DNA from: Amaranthus tricolor
Lineage: Eukaryota; Streptophyta; Magnoliopsida; Caryophyllales; Amaranthaceae
Length of the DNA: 64,000 nt
Direction: 5' to 3'
Assembly (NCBI RefSeq): GCF_026212465.1
Contig: NC_080048.1
Coordinates: 33,876,422-33,940,421 of the forward strand
The position numbers and the translations under genes were made by a program. Positions 45,433 through 56,900 of the stretch are shown here, piece by piece (the first letter of the stretch is position 1; every line of letters begins with the position of its first letter). The notes below the pieces were generated by a model. The model was not told where the DNA came from. It ran no database searches and saw only the letters and a program-made list of their open reading frames with translations.

Positions 45433-48400
45433 TCAAGTCATCTTAGCAATCAGCTCATTTATATGTTCCTCGCGATTTCCCGAGTCTCCCCCGTTCTTGA
45501 AAGTATTTTTCTTGCCTTCAAATCCACTATCAGGCCTGCCAAGAGCAAAGGGCCATAAAAATTGAGACGCATCTTTGAAATGTCTGCCAACAGAAAAAAT
45601 TTCGTGGACCATATCTTCGAGACATAAAATTCCATACTTCCCCAGTGCCTGTACAGAACATAAATAAGAATTAGGATGCTCTGTAGATGTTTCAAGGAAT
45701 GAAAGAACCGACAACTCAATAACTAGTAGAAGTTGCAATAATCTACAATCAGATACCTGCTCAATCACGTTATTGTCTGTTAACGGAACTTTATCCTTCT
45801 CCAACTTTGCAAGACCCTTCTTATAAATTAGGTCCCTCACGCTCTTCAGATTTGGATACCTATAAATTGAAAATGAATCCATAACTACTGAGTATAATGA
45901 ATATAATACAACTGCAAACGTTATCATAGCATCATTTACTTCTCCAGTAAACAATATATGCCTAATGCCTGATTTACAAACTAGCACTTCAATATGCATA
46001 AGTGTTTCTTCAAGTATTGAAAATTGTGCTCCAACAGTCAGCAAAAAAATTACACATCCATACAATAATTATGAGAATGAAGGGGCGAGCAGAAGTGTTC
46101 TAAAAATATATAAAAAAGCCTACAAGCCACCAGTTACTGTAGCAATCCTAGTAGATAGGTTCAGCTCATACAAAGGCGAGCAAGAATGCATAAAAACCAG
46201 CAGAGCATAAGTGACATGAGGTAGGTTGTTTAATCTTACAAACAGAAGCTAAATATTATATAGTGAAACAAAAGCAATATGTGCAACCAGACTAGCCAAA
46301 GGATGCTCAGGTAACACAGAAAATCCCATCATCTTGAAAAGTGTAGTCAAACAAACAATCACAACAATTTTGCATACTGAGTCCCATATGCCCAAAAAAA
46401 ACAGCATAAGGAATGCAATTAATTTAATTTTAATTTTCTAAAAAAGAAATATGAGATGGAAAAAACTCAATACACCTGAAAAGAAAAATTAGCAAAGGTT
46501 TATATCATCTATTGCCTTGGTTAAATAGCATTCACGACTCCTATGTGAATAGTAAAACAACAAACTAGAACGTAGAACCACTAAAATGAATCCATCCAAA
46601 TAACTGTTTTTTTAACTTGTTCCCCAGTTAACAGTTATCAAGCATATAATATTTCCGGTATTCTCAACGTCTGCCACTGCTTTTCAGATGTTTAGACTTT
46701 TAGTTTTGTAAATGTATAGAATGTCGATAAGGAATATTAATTCTTAGTGTTCATCAGCTGCACAACAGAGTTCAATCAATCAATACAGAACAATTATGTG
46801 CAATTGGATCGAAAGGCAAAATTAAAAGATGGAGCCAAATCAATGATATGGCAATAGAAAACCCAAAAAATAACTATACCCAAAAGCACAATTAAAAGAT
46901 GGAGCCAAATCAACATGTTGCTATGGCAATCAATCCGATGCCTACCTCTTGTTCCTTTTCAGAATATTTGAGAACTTCATCAAAAGTAATAGGGAAAATT
47001 ACTTTAAACTTTGCATGATTTAGTTCTAAAAATCTCTAACTTTGGATTAGTATTTAAAAATCCAAACTTGATGGCTATCTAATTTTTAAGTCTTGAATGA
47101 CCTACAACCGGTAGAACAAGTTAGCTTGGCTGCCATTGCAAAGTGGTTGTGGATGAGAGGGATGGTTGTAGATGGTTGCTTGTAGACGGTTGTAGATGGT
47201 CGCAAAATGGCTTTCGAGGTCAATGCAAATGATTTGATAACTACCTCAACCTATCTTTCCATGGTGGCAAGCTCAAAATCCTTTATACTACAGTTGCAGT
47301 ACAGAGCTGCATGGACGATATTTGCACTAAGATTACAAAGCAACAATTTATACAAGTGACGGAAATGGGGATAACAAATTGACAATTTTCAATAGGTCAT
47401 ATGGCAAGAGCACATGTAAGATGTGGTGACCAAAAGTATTCTGCTGCGAGCAACTCTTAAGACTACCTATAGTAGCTAACAAAAGGTGAGCATCTGATTT
47501 CTGTAAAAGATGAACAAAAATAGAATAGGTTCATCACACTGTGTATCTAGACAGCAGAAAGGCTGGGGAATAGAAAGTGAAACCACAAATATTTAATTTA
47601 AAAAAAAAAAAAAAAAAGCACCACTGAATTTTCTTTTCAACCTGAACTGTTTTTCAGCACAGCTGCATGTTCTAGAGGTACCAAACATAAAAGAACAAAA
47701 AAAAAAAATTACAATAAGGTCATCTCCTTAGTTCTTACCCATAAGTCACATATGGCTCAACCTTCTCAAGCATTGCTAAAGTCCCTTCTGTTGCTTTTAG
47801 AAAAACACCACTGAATTTCCTCTTCAAACCAAATGACATCAAAATCTTCTGAATTTGTGGATGAACAGGCTTTTTACTGCAAAAAATCTCAATCATTCAA
47901 AATGTAAATGGCATTGGAAGAAAGAAAGATGGCTAGGTATGTGATGCATCAAACAAAAGGTTAGCTCTCAACTGAATGAAAGATTCTCATTTTCCAGTTT
48001 GAGACAAATGCAGCCAAACCCTAATTTGAAATATTTGTTCACTTGTGCCTTAAAATGCTTTATAAGAAAATCAAAAATAATATTAATGTAAAATATAGAG
48101 TCTAAGGACCTCCATTATTATTTATGGAGTATGAACTACGAAGTAAAAGCTACAAATGGTTTTAGTCAGTTAAATTTAAACTTTGAAGAAATAACATAAT
48201 TAGTCAAACACTAACAAACCAATCCCAACACATTACTTATAAAGGATATAAAGGGCCCGGAAAGGCTTGCCTCCAGACTCCGAAGGCTATAAGTTGGTGT
48301 CCATGCCCTAGATTAGCCTTTAAAAAGTGTTCACATTATTTAAGTTTAAGGGCCCAGCTTAAGCCAAGTGTATTAAACACATGAACAGCTGTTGAGCTTA

Positions 48401-50051
48401 CCCCTGAATTCTGATGACAAAAAGCAGTCTTGATGACAATGTACTAGAGGTTTTACGCCTTTTTACTCTCTGCTTCATCTTTACCAAATCCAGTTCCTGC
48501 AATTACAATACATGAAGAAAAAAATTCAATGAGAAACAGCAACTAGACAGCTGCAGTCCTGTTAAGTAAGCAACTTAATTCAAAGGAGATCTTTCGTGCA
48601 AACCAAAAATCAGTCAGAAAAAAAAAAAAAAAGAAAAGAAAAGAGCTCAGAACTCAACAGCATATCTAGTGGCTACATTCAAGCAAAGATATTTTCCACT
48701 GTGTCACATATATCATTATCATTATCAACTCACAATTAAACCCCTTAATCACATGTCAACCGACTGCAACACTCACAGTTCAGCAAATATTTTACTAGGC
48801 TACCATAAATACAAACCCTCTCCATAATACTTATCTACTGAAAATTAAATTGAAATTACATAACAACAATCCATGCAAAGGCAAGATAAAATAGGTCAAC
48901 TGACGTCACTGAAGGAAGTTACAAGTACACAGCATACAAAAAAGTGACCCAAAGTACACACCTAGAAGAAACAGGCCAATAAGAAAGTGCAATTAGAGAT
49001 TAACTTATAATATCAATATGCAATAGCTAAGTACACTTCTCATAGAAAATGCAACCATCACCTCCATTTTCTCTAAGACTATCAAAAGCAGTAATCCAAT
49101 AGAAAAGGTTTAACAGCATTAGTGCTATGTAAAAGAAGGTGTTCATGAACACTTTACAGACGCAAATGGACCTGGTTCGCAGGACATGTTTTGTAATCAA
49201 GCCAAGCTTGAACAAAATACTAGATGAAGTTCAAAATGAGCTAATCTTGATATCAAATTATCTTTTGGGCTGGTGAACACAAGAACCACAATGCCAAAGT
49301 CTTAACTGCAATGATATTGTTGGTGCTTTCTATTCATCTGGTGATAGCACCCACTTTGACTATTCTCTTTTAGAATAAGAAAAAATAAAAGCTAAAAGAT
49401 CTAGACTATATTATGCCTTAGCAACTCTATACAGCATTTACAATAACCATTGTTAATAACATAGCAACATCATAGGACTTGCACATAAACCTATGATTGA
49501 TATCATTGAGGCATTAGAAAATTAAAAAAGCTTAAACCTTCCCAACCGAGTATTACCCCTAATACAAGTTCCTACTTCCTACTCCATCACCTTGGCCCTT
49601 TAGATTTTCAAATAGTAAGAAAACCAAACGACAAACTGAACTTTCACTATCATACTATGTAAAACACTTGCAACTTCTACAATTGTAAAGCCACTTTCAT
49701 AAATTTAACTCAGCTCCAGTGTTTTTGAATCAAACAATGTGAAACAATCTACTAATGAAATAAAATTAATTCCAGAAATGCAATCACTTCAACACAAACC
49801 GACAATGTTGAAGAAATTAATTTACACTAGAGTAAAAACTTAAATCACATAGAAGGCATACATACTTTGCTTCTGTATTCCTTGATGTAATCCTCGGGTC
49901 TCTTAAAAGCCAATTTCTTGTCTGCTTTGATTTTCCATTGTCTTTCCAACAACTGTTGCCTCCTACGAATTGCCCAATCCTCGCTATTCTTCCTTTTCTT
50001 CAGTATAGTCTCTTCCACATAGTTTAATTGCTGCTCTTCATTTTCCGCCAT
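45433..50051 (-). CDS. RPL7: 60S ribosomal protein L7 (uL30)
   Basis: Large-subunit cytosolic ribosomal protein. Coding exons in order are 49866-50051, 48402-48496, 47739-47876, 45757-45859 and 45433-45648; phases agree and give 245 residues. The N-terminus MAENEEQQLNYVEETILKKR is the basic L7 extension. Then come [83 protein letters not shown] and GGDSGNREEHINELIAK. The second residue blocks fit the plant L7-1 type better than the commoner L7 copies. The ATG at 50051 is used; an upstream in-frame ATG lies in the leader intron, which ends at acceptor GTGCAG (50058). A leader exon ends at 50262 (donor GTAAGC). The intron between the third and fourth coding exons is about 1.9 kb. Confidence 0.95.
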
Positions 50052-50420
50052 TTCTTTCTGCACCATTGATTAAAATCAAATTCAAACTCAACCAACTAAA
50101 TCTTGAACAAAAAAATCAATTAGACGAAAAAAAAACTTAGAAGTGAAAAAACTAATAATATAAAGTTGTGAAAAAGCCATAAATTTTCGTTATATTCATC
50201 AAAATAGAGAACATAATGAATCGGCAACTTAATTGATATAGTTATGAGATTTGTTGCTTACAATTTGAAGAAAGAGAGAAAACCCGAAGATGATGATGAG
50301 TTAGATTGTGGTATACGGCGGTTGTGGACTGTAGTGGCCGGCGGCTTGCGGTATGAGAAGTGAAGAAGAAGGCAGCAGGATGAGTTTGTGGCTTGAGGGA
50401 AACTGAGTGAAATTAAGAAA

Positions 50421-50448
50421 AAACCCTAGGGATTAATGAATAGGGTTT
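50421..50448 (-). promoter_or_regulatory. Inverted pair of telo-boxes at the RPL7 promoter
   Basis: AAACCCTA at 50421-50428 and its inverse TAGGGTTT at 50441-50448 lie just upstream of or within the leader exon. Telo-boxes are typical of plant ribosomal-protein promoters and match the one found at RPS12. Confidence 0.65.
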
Positions 50449-50466
50449 ATGAGAGACTCAATTCTC

Positions 50467-50830
50467 AGATGTCAAAAACACCCGTGTCTTGTGAGAGACC
50501 TGAATCACTTTGGTCTGAGGTGGTTGTGGGTGTGGGCGTGATAGTGCTTATAAACTCGTGATCTTTTCTAGTAGGATAGTTTAAAATCCTGGATATGTAA
50601 AAAATATATAACACAAAAATTTAGACGAGGCGATCTCATTTAATTATCAAATGTCAAAAACATTCATGTACCTGAATCACTTTGGTCTAAAAAAATAAGA
50701 CTCGGACTCTAAAAATATGGTGGGCGTGGGGCGTGATAGTGCTTATAAACTCGTGATCTTCCCTAGTAGGATAGTCTAAAATCGTGAATCATGTAAAAAT
50801 ATATAACACAAAAACTTGGACGAGAAGGTC
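50467..50830. repeat. Tandem duplication of about 185 bp upstream of RPL7
   Basis: AATGTCAAAAACA, CCTGAATCACTTTGGTCT, GTGATAGTGCTTATAAACTC and TATATAACACAAAAA occur in the same order at 50467-50640 and 50650-50815. The copies look about 90 percent alike by eye. Confidence 0.8.
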
Positions 50831-51665
50831 CAATTATGAAACCGTCAATATGGGCCGGCACATAAGTCAAAACTTGAAAATGAAAACGGTCGCTCTTCAG
50901 AAATTAAAATATAAAAATTCAATTTTAAACTTAAATGTATCAATTTTGACCTCAAAGATATCAATTTCAACTTAAAGTAAACCTTAAATAGACCAATTAA
51001 AACTAAAACATTTCAATTTTGATCTGAAATTGATCAATTTTGACGTTTGACGAATTAATTTCTACCTAAATATAATTCTTTTTCATAATTTCAGAATGGG
51101 GGTAATATAATGGTGTTATTTTGTGGTTGAATTTCAATCAATAAATAAATGGTATAACACTATCAATAATAGTGTTAAAACATTGTCTATTATAAGTACT
51201 TTTATTGGATGCAACATAATGGTTCTAATGAAATAAATGGAACATAAGAGTACTTATACTATTTATTTATCAATCAATAATAGTGGTATTGCTCTTCTCT
51301 TAACTATTTTCTGTTCATAATGGACTTGTAAATAAAGTTGTAAGTGTAATGTTTGCTTACCCTGGATGTGAAGGTGGAGAAAGTGTCAATTTCGAATTAT
51401 ATTTGCCAATTGATTTAATCAATGCTCTTGGAAATGACCAAGAATTATAAAAAAATTAAATTTTGATCTAAGAATGATCAATTCGGACATTAAAGTGATT
51501 AATTATGATCAGTTATTACTTATAAAAAAAATTCAACTTTAACCTTAAATATATCAATTATGACCTTAAATAGATCAGGTACTGAGTGCATATTGAGAAA
51601 AATTATAATTGGACAGATAAGGTTATTTGTCTCATATTAAAACTGTCTCGTCCAAGACCAATTGA
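50814..51665. repeat. Repeat element bounded by CTTGGACGAG and CTCGTCCAAG
   Basis: ACTTGGACGAG at the left and CTGTCTCGTCCAAG at the right form short inverted ends. The interior has many short ATCAATTTTGACCTNAAA-type direct subrepeats, similar to those in the GAGACGGTCTC elements at 42630-43130. Non-coding. Confidence 0.5.
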
Positions 51666-52184
51666 ATATATAATGGAGTATAGAGAGCAAATTTGCGTTA
51701 AAGTCCACGATTATGTCACAAAATAGGAATAATGCAAATTAATGTCCCAAAATAAAGAATGGGATGAATTAAGAGGAACAAAAAATAAGAAAATTTCAAT
51801 TGACGTTTGTCCATGGGTCAGGAGTTTTGCCAAATTTCATTATTTCACTGTTTGATATTAATTAGGTGATATAAACATAAAAATATACTAGATAAAAAAA
51901 ATTATTTTTAAAAAATATAACGGTAATTACTCATTATTTATATATATTAAACATTTTTATTAAACATCTAATATCAAAATATAAAGATTTTAAACATAAA
52001 ATATATAATTTAACTTTTGTACAATATTTATGTTACATTACATTTAAAGTAATTATATAAATAATTAAAAATAAATTATAAATATAATAGATAAGAGCTT
52101 GACCTAAAAGAGATTGTAATTTCCAAACAAAATAACTAACTATATCTAAAATAAAAATTAAATTGAAAAGTAATTATACATTTA
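51666..52184. other. AT-rich intergenic DNA
   Basis: Very AT-rich, no gene or structured repeat recognised. Confidence 0.5.
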
Positions 52185-53362
52185 TTAATTTTACTGTATA
52201 ATAGCAAAATGAAATTTGACTGTGAGCATGCATTTGTCTTTTTTTCCATTGGCCGGTATTAATAGTATTTCATTGATTTACATATGTATATAAGGATTCC
52301 ATTTACTAATAATCGTATTAGTAGGATTATTCAGCCCATATATAAAAAGTGTTTCAAAGTGAAGTCGTTTCATTCAAGAATTTGTGATGCATCATTTTCA
52401 TTTATTGATTTTGTTTTATACTTTTTTTTTTTGGGAATTTCCCGTGCCTATCTTAGAAATACTTATAGTTTATGATTCTAATCAAGCTATGTAGCTTGTG
52501 TTTAGTTTGCTTATGTTTTGTCTTAACTTCAAGACTAGTGATTTATTTCCTTGATGAAATCTCAACATCATTATTAGTTCTTTATTTCTTGCTCTTAGTT
52601 TTATTTCTCTATTTATTGCTTCTTTATTGTTATTCCCTTTTAAAATTTCAATTATTAGTTCCCCGATTAAATTCTTGTGATATTATCATGTTTAGGGCTT
52701 TGATTATTGTTTTAATTTCTTTCATCATGATATAATACAAAGGGATTGGATCCTATTGTGCATGATTGAATTAATTACTAATTATTGATATTATTGTAGG
52801 TTAATTGTTCAAATTTAATTTAAAAGAACCGACCAACTTATCTCTTTGTTAAAAATTTATTCAAAATATGAGAGTTGAAAATAGGGTTAATTTAGCCTTG
52901 ATATAGTAAGTTGAATTCTTATTAGTCTTATGCAGAAATACGAGAGTTGAGAGTATGACCAATTTTACCTTAATAAATTTTTGTTAACCGATCAAAATGC
53001 CAGAGTTGGGATGGAGAAAACCTTCTCTAATCCTTGTTTCATCTGTATTCTCTCAATACTAAGTTTATTATGAACTCATGTGCAATAGTGAGGATTTCAC
53101 ATGCTCTAGTTGATATAATATTGAGGTTTCCCTATTTTTTTGTTTCATACATTCTATTAATTTTACTGTATAATAGCAAAAAGTAAGTGTGACTTTGAGC
53201 ATGCCATTTGTCTTATTTCCATTGGCCGATATTAATAGAATTTCACTGATTTACATATGTATATAAGGAGTCCATATGCCAATAATTCGTATTAGTTAGA
53301 CTATTTAACCCATATATAAAAAGCGTCTTAAAGTAAAGTCATCTCATAAAGAATTTGTGATG
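52185..53362. repeat. Direct repeat pair flanking an LTR-derived block
   Basis: 52185-52389 and 53154-53362 are copies of one sequence, about 85 percent alike (TTAATTTTACTGTATAATAG to AAGAATTTGTGATG). Between them, 52390-53150 matches 55807-56565 inside the first intron of the Golgi SNARE gene. The hydrophobic open frame at 52472-52735 is within this block and is not a gene. Confidence 0.8.
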
Positions 53363-53489
53363 AAAAATTACGACGATTAACATATATTTAAAAGGTGCGA
53401 ACTCATATAACACATTTTTTGAAAAAATAAAGCTACTATTTGTTCTTACTTCTTTTTTACTCCCCATTTATTAGGGTAACAATTTAGTA

Positions 53490-53745
53490 CACTCTTCTAT
53501 TTATTTTACTCGTTTTATTTACTTTTTGTCACTGTTTATTACTTTTTTTAATTTATTTTTAATTATTAATCTATAATTTAAAATATAGTCAAGTAGAGTC
53601 TTTTTTTATTTGTCTTAATGTAATAATTATTAATATTAACTTTTTTTAATTTTTAATTAAACATAATTAGAGATATTAAGAGTTAAAATATTATTTTGAA
53701 AAGTATGAAAAAGTAAACGACACAACTAAAATGAATAGAAGGTAA
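53490..53745. mobile_element. Possible Stowaway-like MITE
   Basis: The left end CTTCTATTTATTTTACTCG and the right end, whose inverse is CTTCTATTCATTTTAGTTG, form an imperfect terminal inverted repeat next to TA dinucleotides. The interior is AT-rich. Ends are approximate. Confidence 0.4.
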
Positions 53746-53956
53746 TCCAAGGAAGGACTACAAGTTGCGGTTGCGTAATACGCACTTAGCGTAAACAAGT
53801 GCGCAAAATTAAAATCAGTCAAAATTTGTACAAACCAACCAAAAATTAGGCCTTCTCAGTCATCACCGACGAGACGATCCATTTCTATCCCCTAATCTAC
53901 CATACACGAGGCGGCATAAATCATCCCATTTCAATAATCTCGATTCTTCTGCCGCC

Positions 53957-56900
53957 ATGGATGTTCCTAGCTCCTGGGACGCCCTGCGAAAACAGGTTTG
54001 CTTCTCATTGTTAATTCAGTAGAATTTTTCCGGAAATTTTAATTTTAAAACCAATTGAACTGATTTTAGCGGTTAAAATTCTAATTTGTGTGATCAAAAG
54101 TCTTATGTTTGAATTTTAGGGTTATACAATTACTTATTGAACTGAAGACCAATTACAGGGAAATGATGGTTGTTATTGTTTTAATTCAATGTTTTAAGAG
54201 TCTTGAAAAAAAGATATTGGTCTAATTGGTCATGTTATATTCTCAATGAAATTTCATTTTGTATGGATAGGAAGATTGGTGAGGATACTTACTCCATTTA
54301 TCTTGGGTGACCTATCTTTTGTAACATGTCCTTTTGGATTCCAGTTTGTTCAGTTTAGACGTAGTTAGATCTTTGATGCCGGCAAGAATTGTCAGTTGAG
54401 ACATCTTGTTATTTGACTAATGATTATTGATAGCTTTGCCACTTAGATTATTTGTTTAACCTGAACTACTCTTTCTTTTCTTTAAATCCCAATCTTAATT
54501 GTAAGATCTAGAAATTACTAGTATGTAGCAAATTTAATACCATACTGTAGCAAATTTAGGAAGGCTCTACGATCCTTTATCATATTGTACAATATTATTC
54601 GATTGATCCTATCTCTCTTGTGAATCCTAAGGAAGATCCTAGTTCTTACAACATTTGCCATTCAACTTTAATTTACAAATTTAGTATCATGATATTGAAG
54701 TTCACTACCATGATATGTCTTAACTCTTAAGCTTGAGCTAGCTTGATTATTGTTTGGATTTGATCTTTGAACGTACTCCACATGTACCATCATCCTTTTG
54801 AGTATTATAAAGCATAAGGCATGAAAAAATTTTCATTAGGGTTGTTGAGGTGCCTTGGATCGTCTCTGCTTTCAATTTTTTAAATTAATATCTTTTTAAG
54901 TTTCAGTTAAGGTTAATTTTTGGTGTTTAATTCCTTTAAACGGATGTAGTATATAATATCTAATCTATCATATTATATACTCTATCATATAGTATGTATT
55001 ATAATTAAATATTGGATTCAATTTCTTCATTCTAGGCATGCTATTCACGTCCATTTTATGCTTATTTATGCTACACCATGATATGTTTCCTTAATGTGCT
55101 TGATGACTTTATGCACTATGTTTTTGAATTCTATGTATCTCCTCTATCCCTATGTTTTACATGGTAATAAGCACATGTACATGTACTTATTCCCCCTATT
55201 TTAATTGTCAACCCAATAGTATCTCACCTAAGTTGTATGCTTAGGTGAACACCATATGTTTAGGCCAAGGTTAGTGAGGATTTTGGAAGGATGGGACGTG
55301 CTCACGTATGAGGACTATAGCTTTGGGAAAAAATAAAGTGCACGTTGTGGTTAAATCTAGTTTGTTTTAGGGCATATATAAGCTATCGATAGGAAATATG
55401 ATAAGTGCAATTTTTTGCACTTGCTTTTGACTCCTTTTGGTATCTACTTAGTTATATTCGCATTAAGAATTATCACGTGTAATTTTGCTTTAATTATTTT
55501 AATTGTTGGATTATTATAGTGGTTTTTATGTTAATGTGTTATTTGTTGGAATTGGAATTCGAGAATGTGTTAGAATTTGGATTCGTTGTTATGTTGGAGC
55601 GGTAAAGGAGTAAAGGCAAGTAAAAAGAACCCAAAATCCCTCCTATTGTCTAAAGTTGATGAGTCAAGATGGTGAATGGCGAGTCGTCACCTAGAGCTCT
55701 ACATAGCACGAAGACTCCTCGCCCAAATGTGAGGAATTGAAGTTTGAGGCAGAGAAGGCGCAAACAGTTTGAGAAATGCCAAGCCTTCGTGTGGGAACTT
55801 TATCAGCATCATTTCATTTTTTGATTTTGTTTTATACTATCTTTTCAGTATTTCCCATGTCTATCTTAGAAACACTCATAGTTTATGATTCTAATCAAGC
55901 AATTTAGCTTGTGTTTAGTTTGCTTATGTTTTGTCTTAACTTCAAGGCTCATGATTTATTTCCTTGATTAAATCTCATGTGTTTTATTTTTGTTAATTCC
56001 ATCATTATTAGTTCTTTATTTCTTGCTCTTAGTTTTATTTCTCTATTTATTGCTTCTTTATTGTTATTCCCTTTTAAAATTTCAATTATTAGTTCCCCGA
56101 TTAAATTCTTGTGATATTATCATGTTTAGGGCTTTGATTATTGTTTTAATTTCTTTCATCATGATATAATACAAAGGGATTGGATCCTATTGTGCATGAT
56201 TGAATTAATTACTAATTATTGATATTATTGTAGGTTAATTGTTCAAATTTAATTTAAAAGAACCGACCAACTTATCTCTTTGTTAAAAATTTATTCAAAA
56301 TATGAGAGTTGAAAATAGGGTTAATTTAGCCTTGATATAGTAAGTTGAATTCTTATTAGTCTTATGCAGAAATACGAGAGTTGAGAGTATGACCAATTTT
56401 ACCTTAATAAATTTTTGTTAACCGATCAAAATGCCAGAGTTGGGATGGAGAAAACCTTCTCTAATCCTTGTTTCATCTGTATTCTCTCAATACTAAGTTT
56501 ATTATGAACTCATGTGCAATAGTGAGGATTTCTAATGCTCTAGTTGATATAATATTGACGTTTCCTTGTTTTTTGTTCCCTTGTGTAATAAGTAGTTTTT
56601 GGTAAAGTCGTAATTGATGTATGCTTCGTTGAGATTGTCGTATTTGTTACACGTTCACTGTGGGCGCGCTTGTAGATAAATAAAATTTCACCTCAAAATA
56701 TGTGAGCTAGCCTCCAATAGAGATAAAAAGGAGAGCTACCTTTGTCGACTGGAGATCAAGGGTATCTTATGAGAGTTTGAGAGCTAGTTGAGTGCCAGAA
56801 AGAAAATACTAAGACTGCTTTGAGAGCTAGAGAGTGTTTGTAATTTATGTGAATGGTTATTGCAAAATTTACACTAATACAAAACTTTGTTGATTGAGGA

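Noticed and set aside
52472..52735. 87-residue hydrophobic ORF
   Set aside because: Falls in the LTR-derived block; the second copy of the block in GOS11 intron 1 does not keep the same start.
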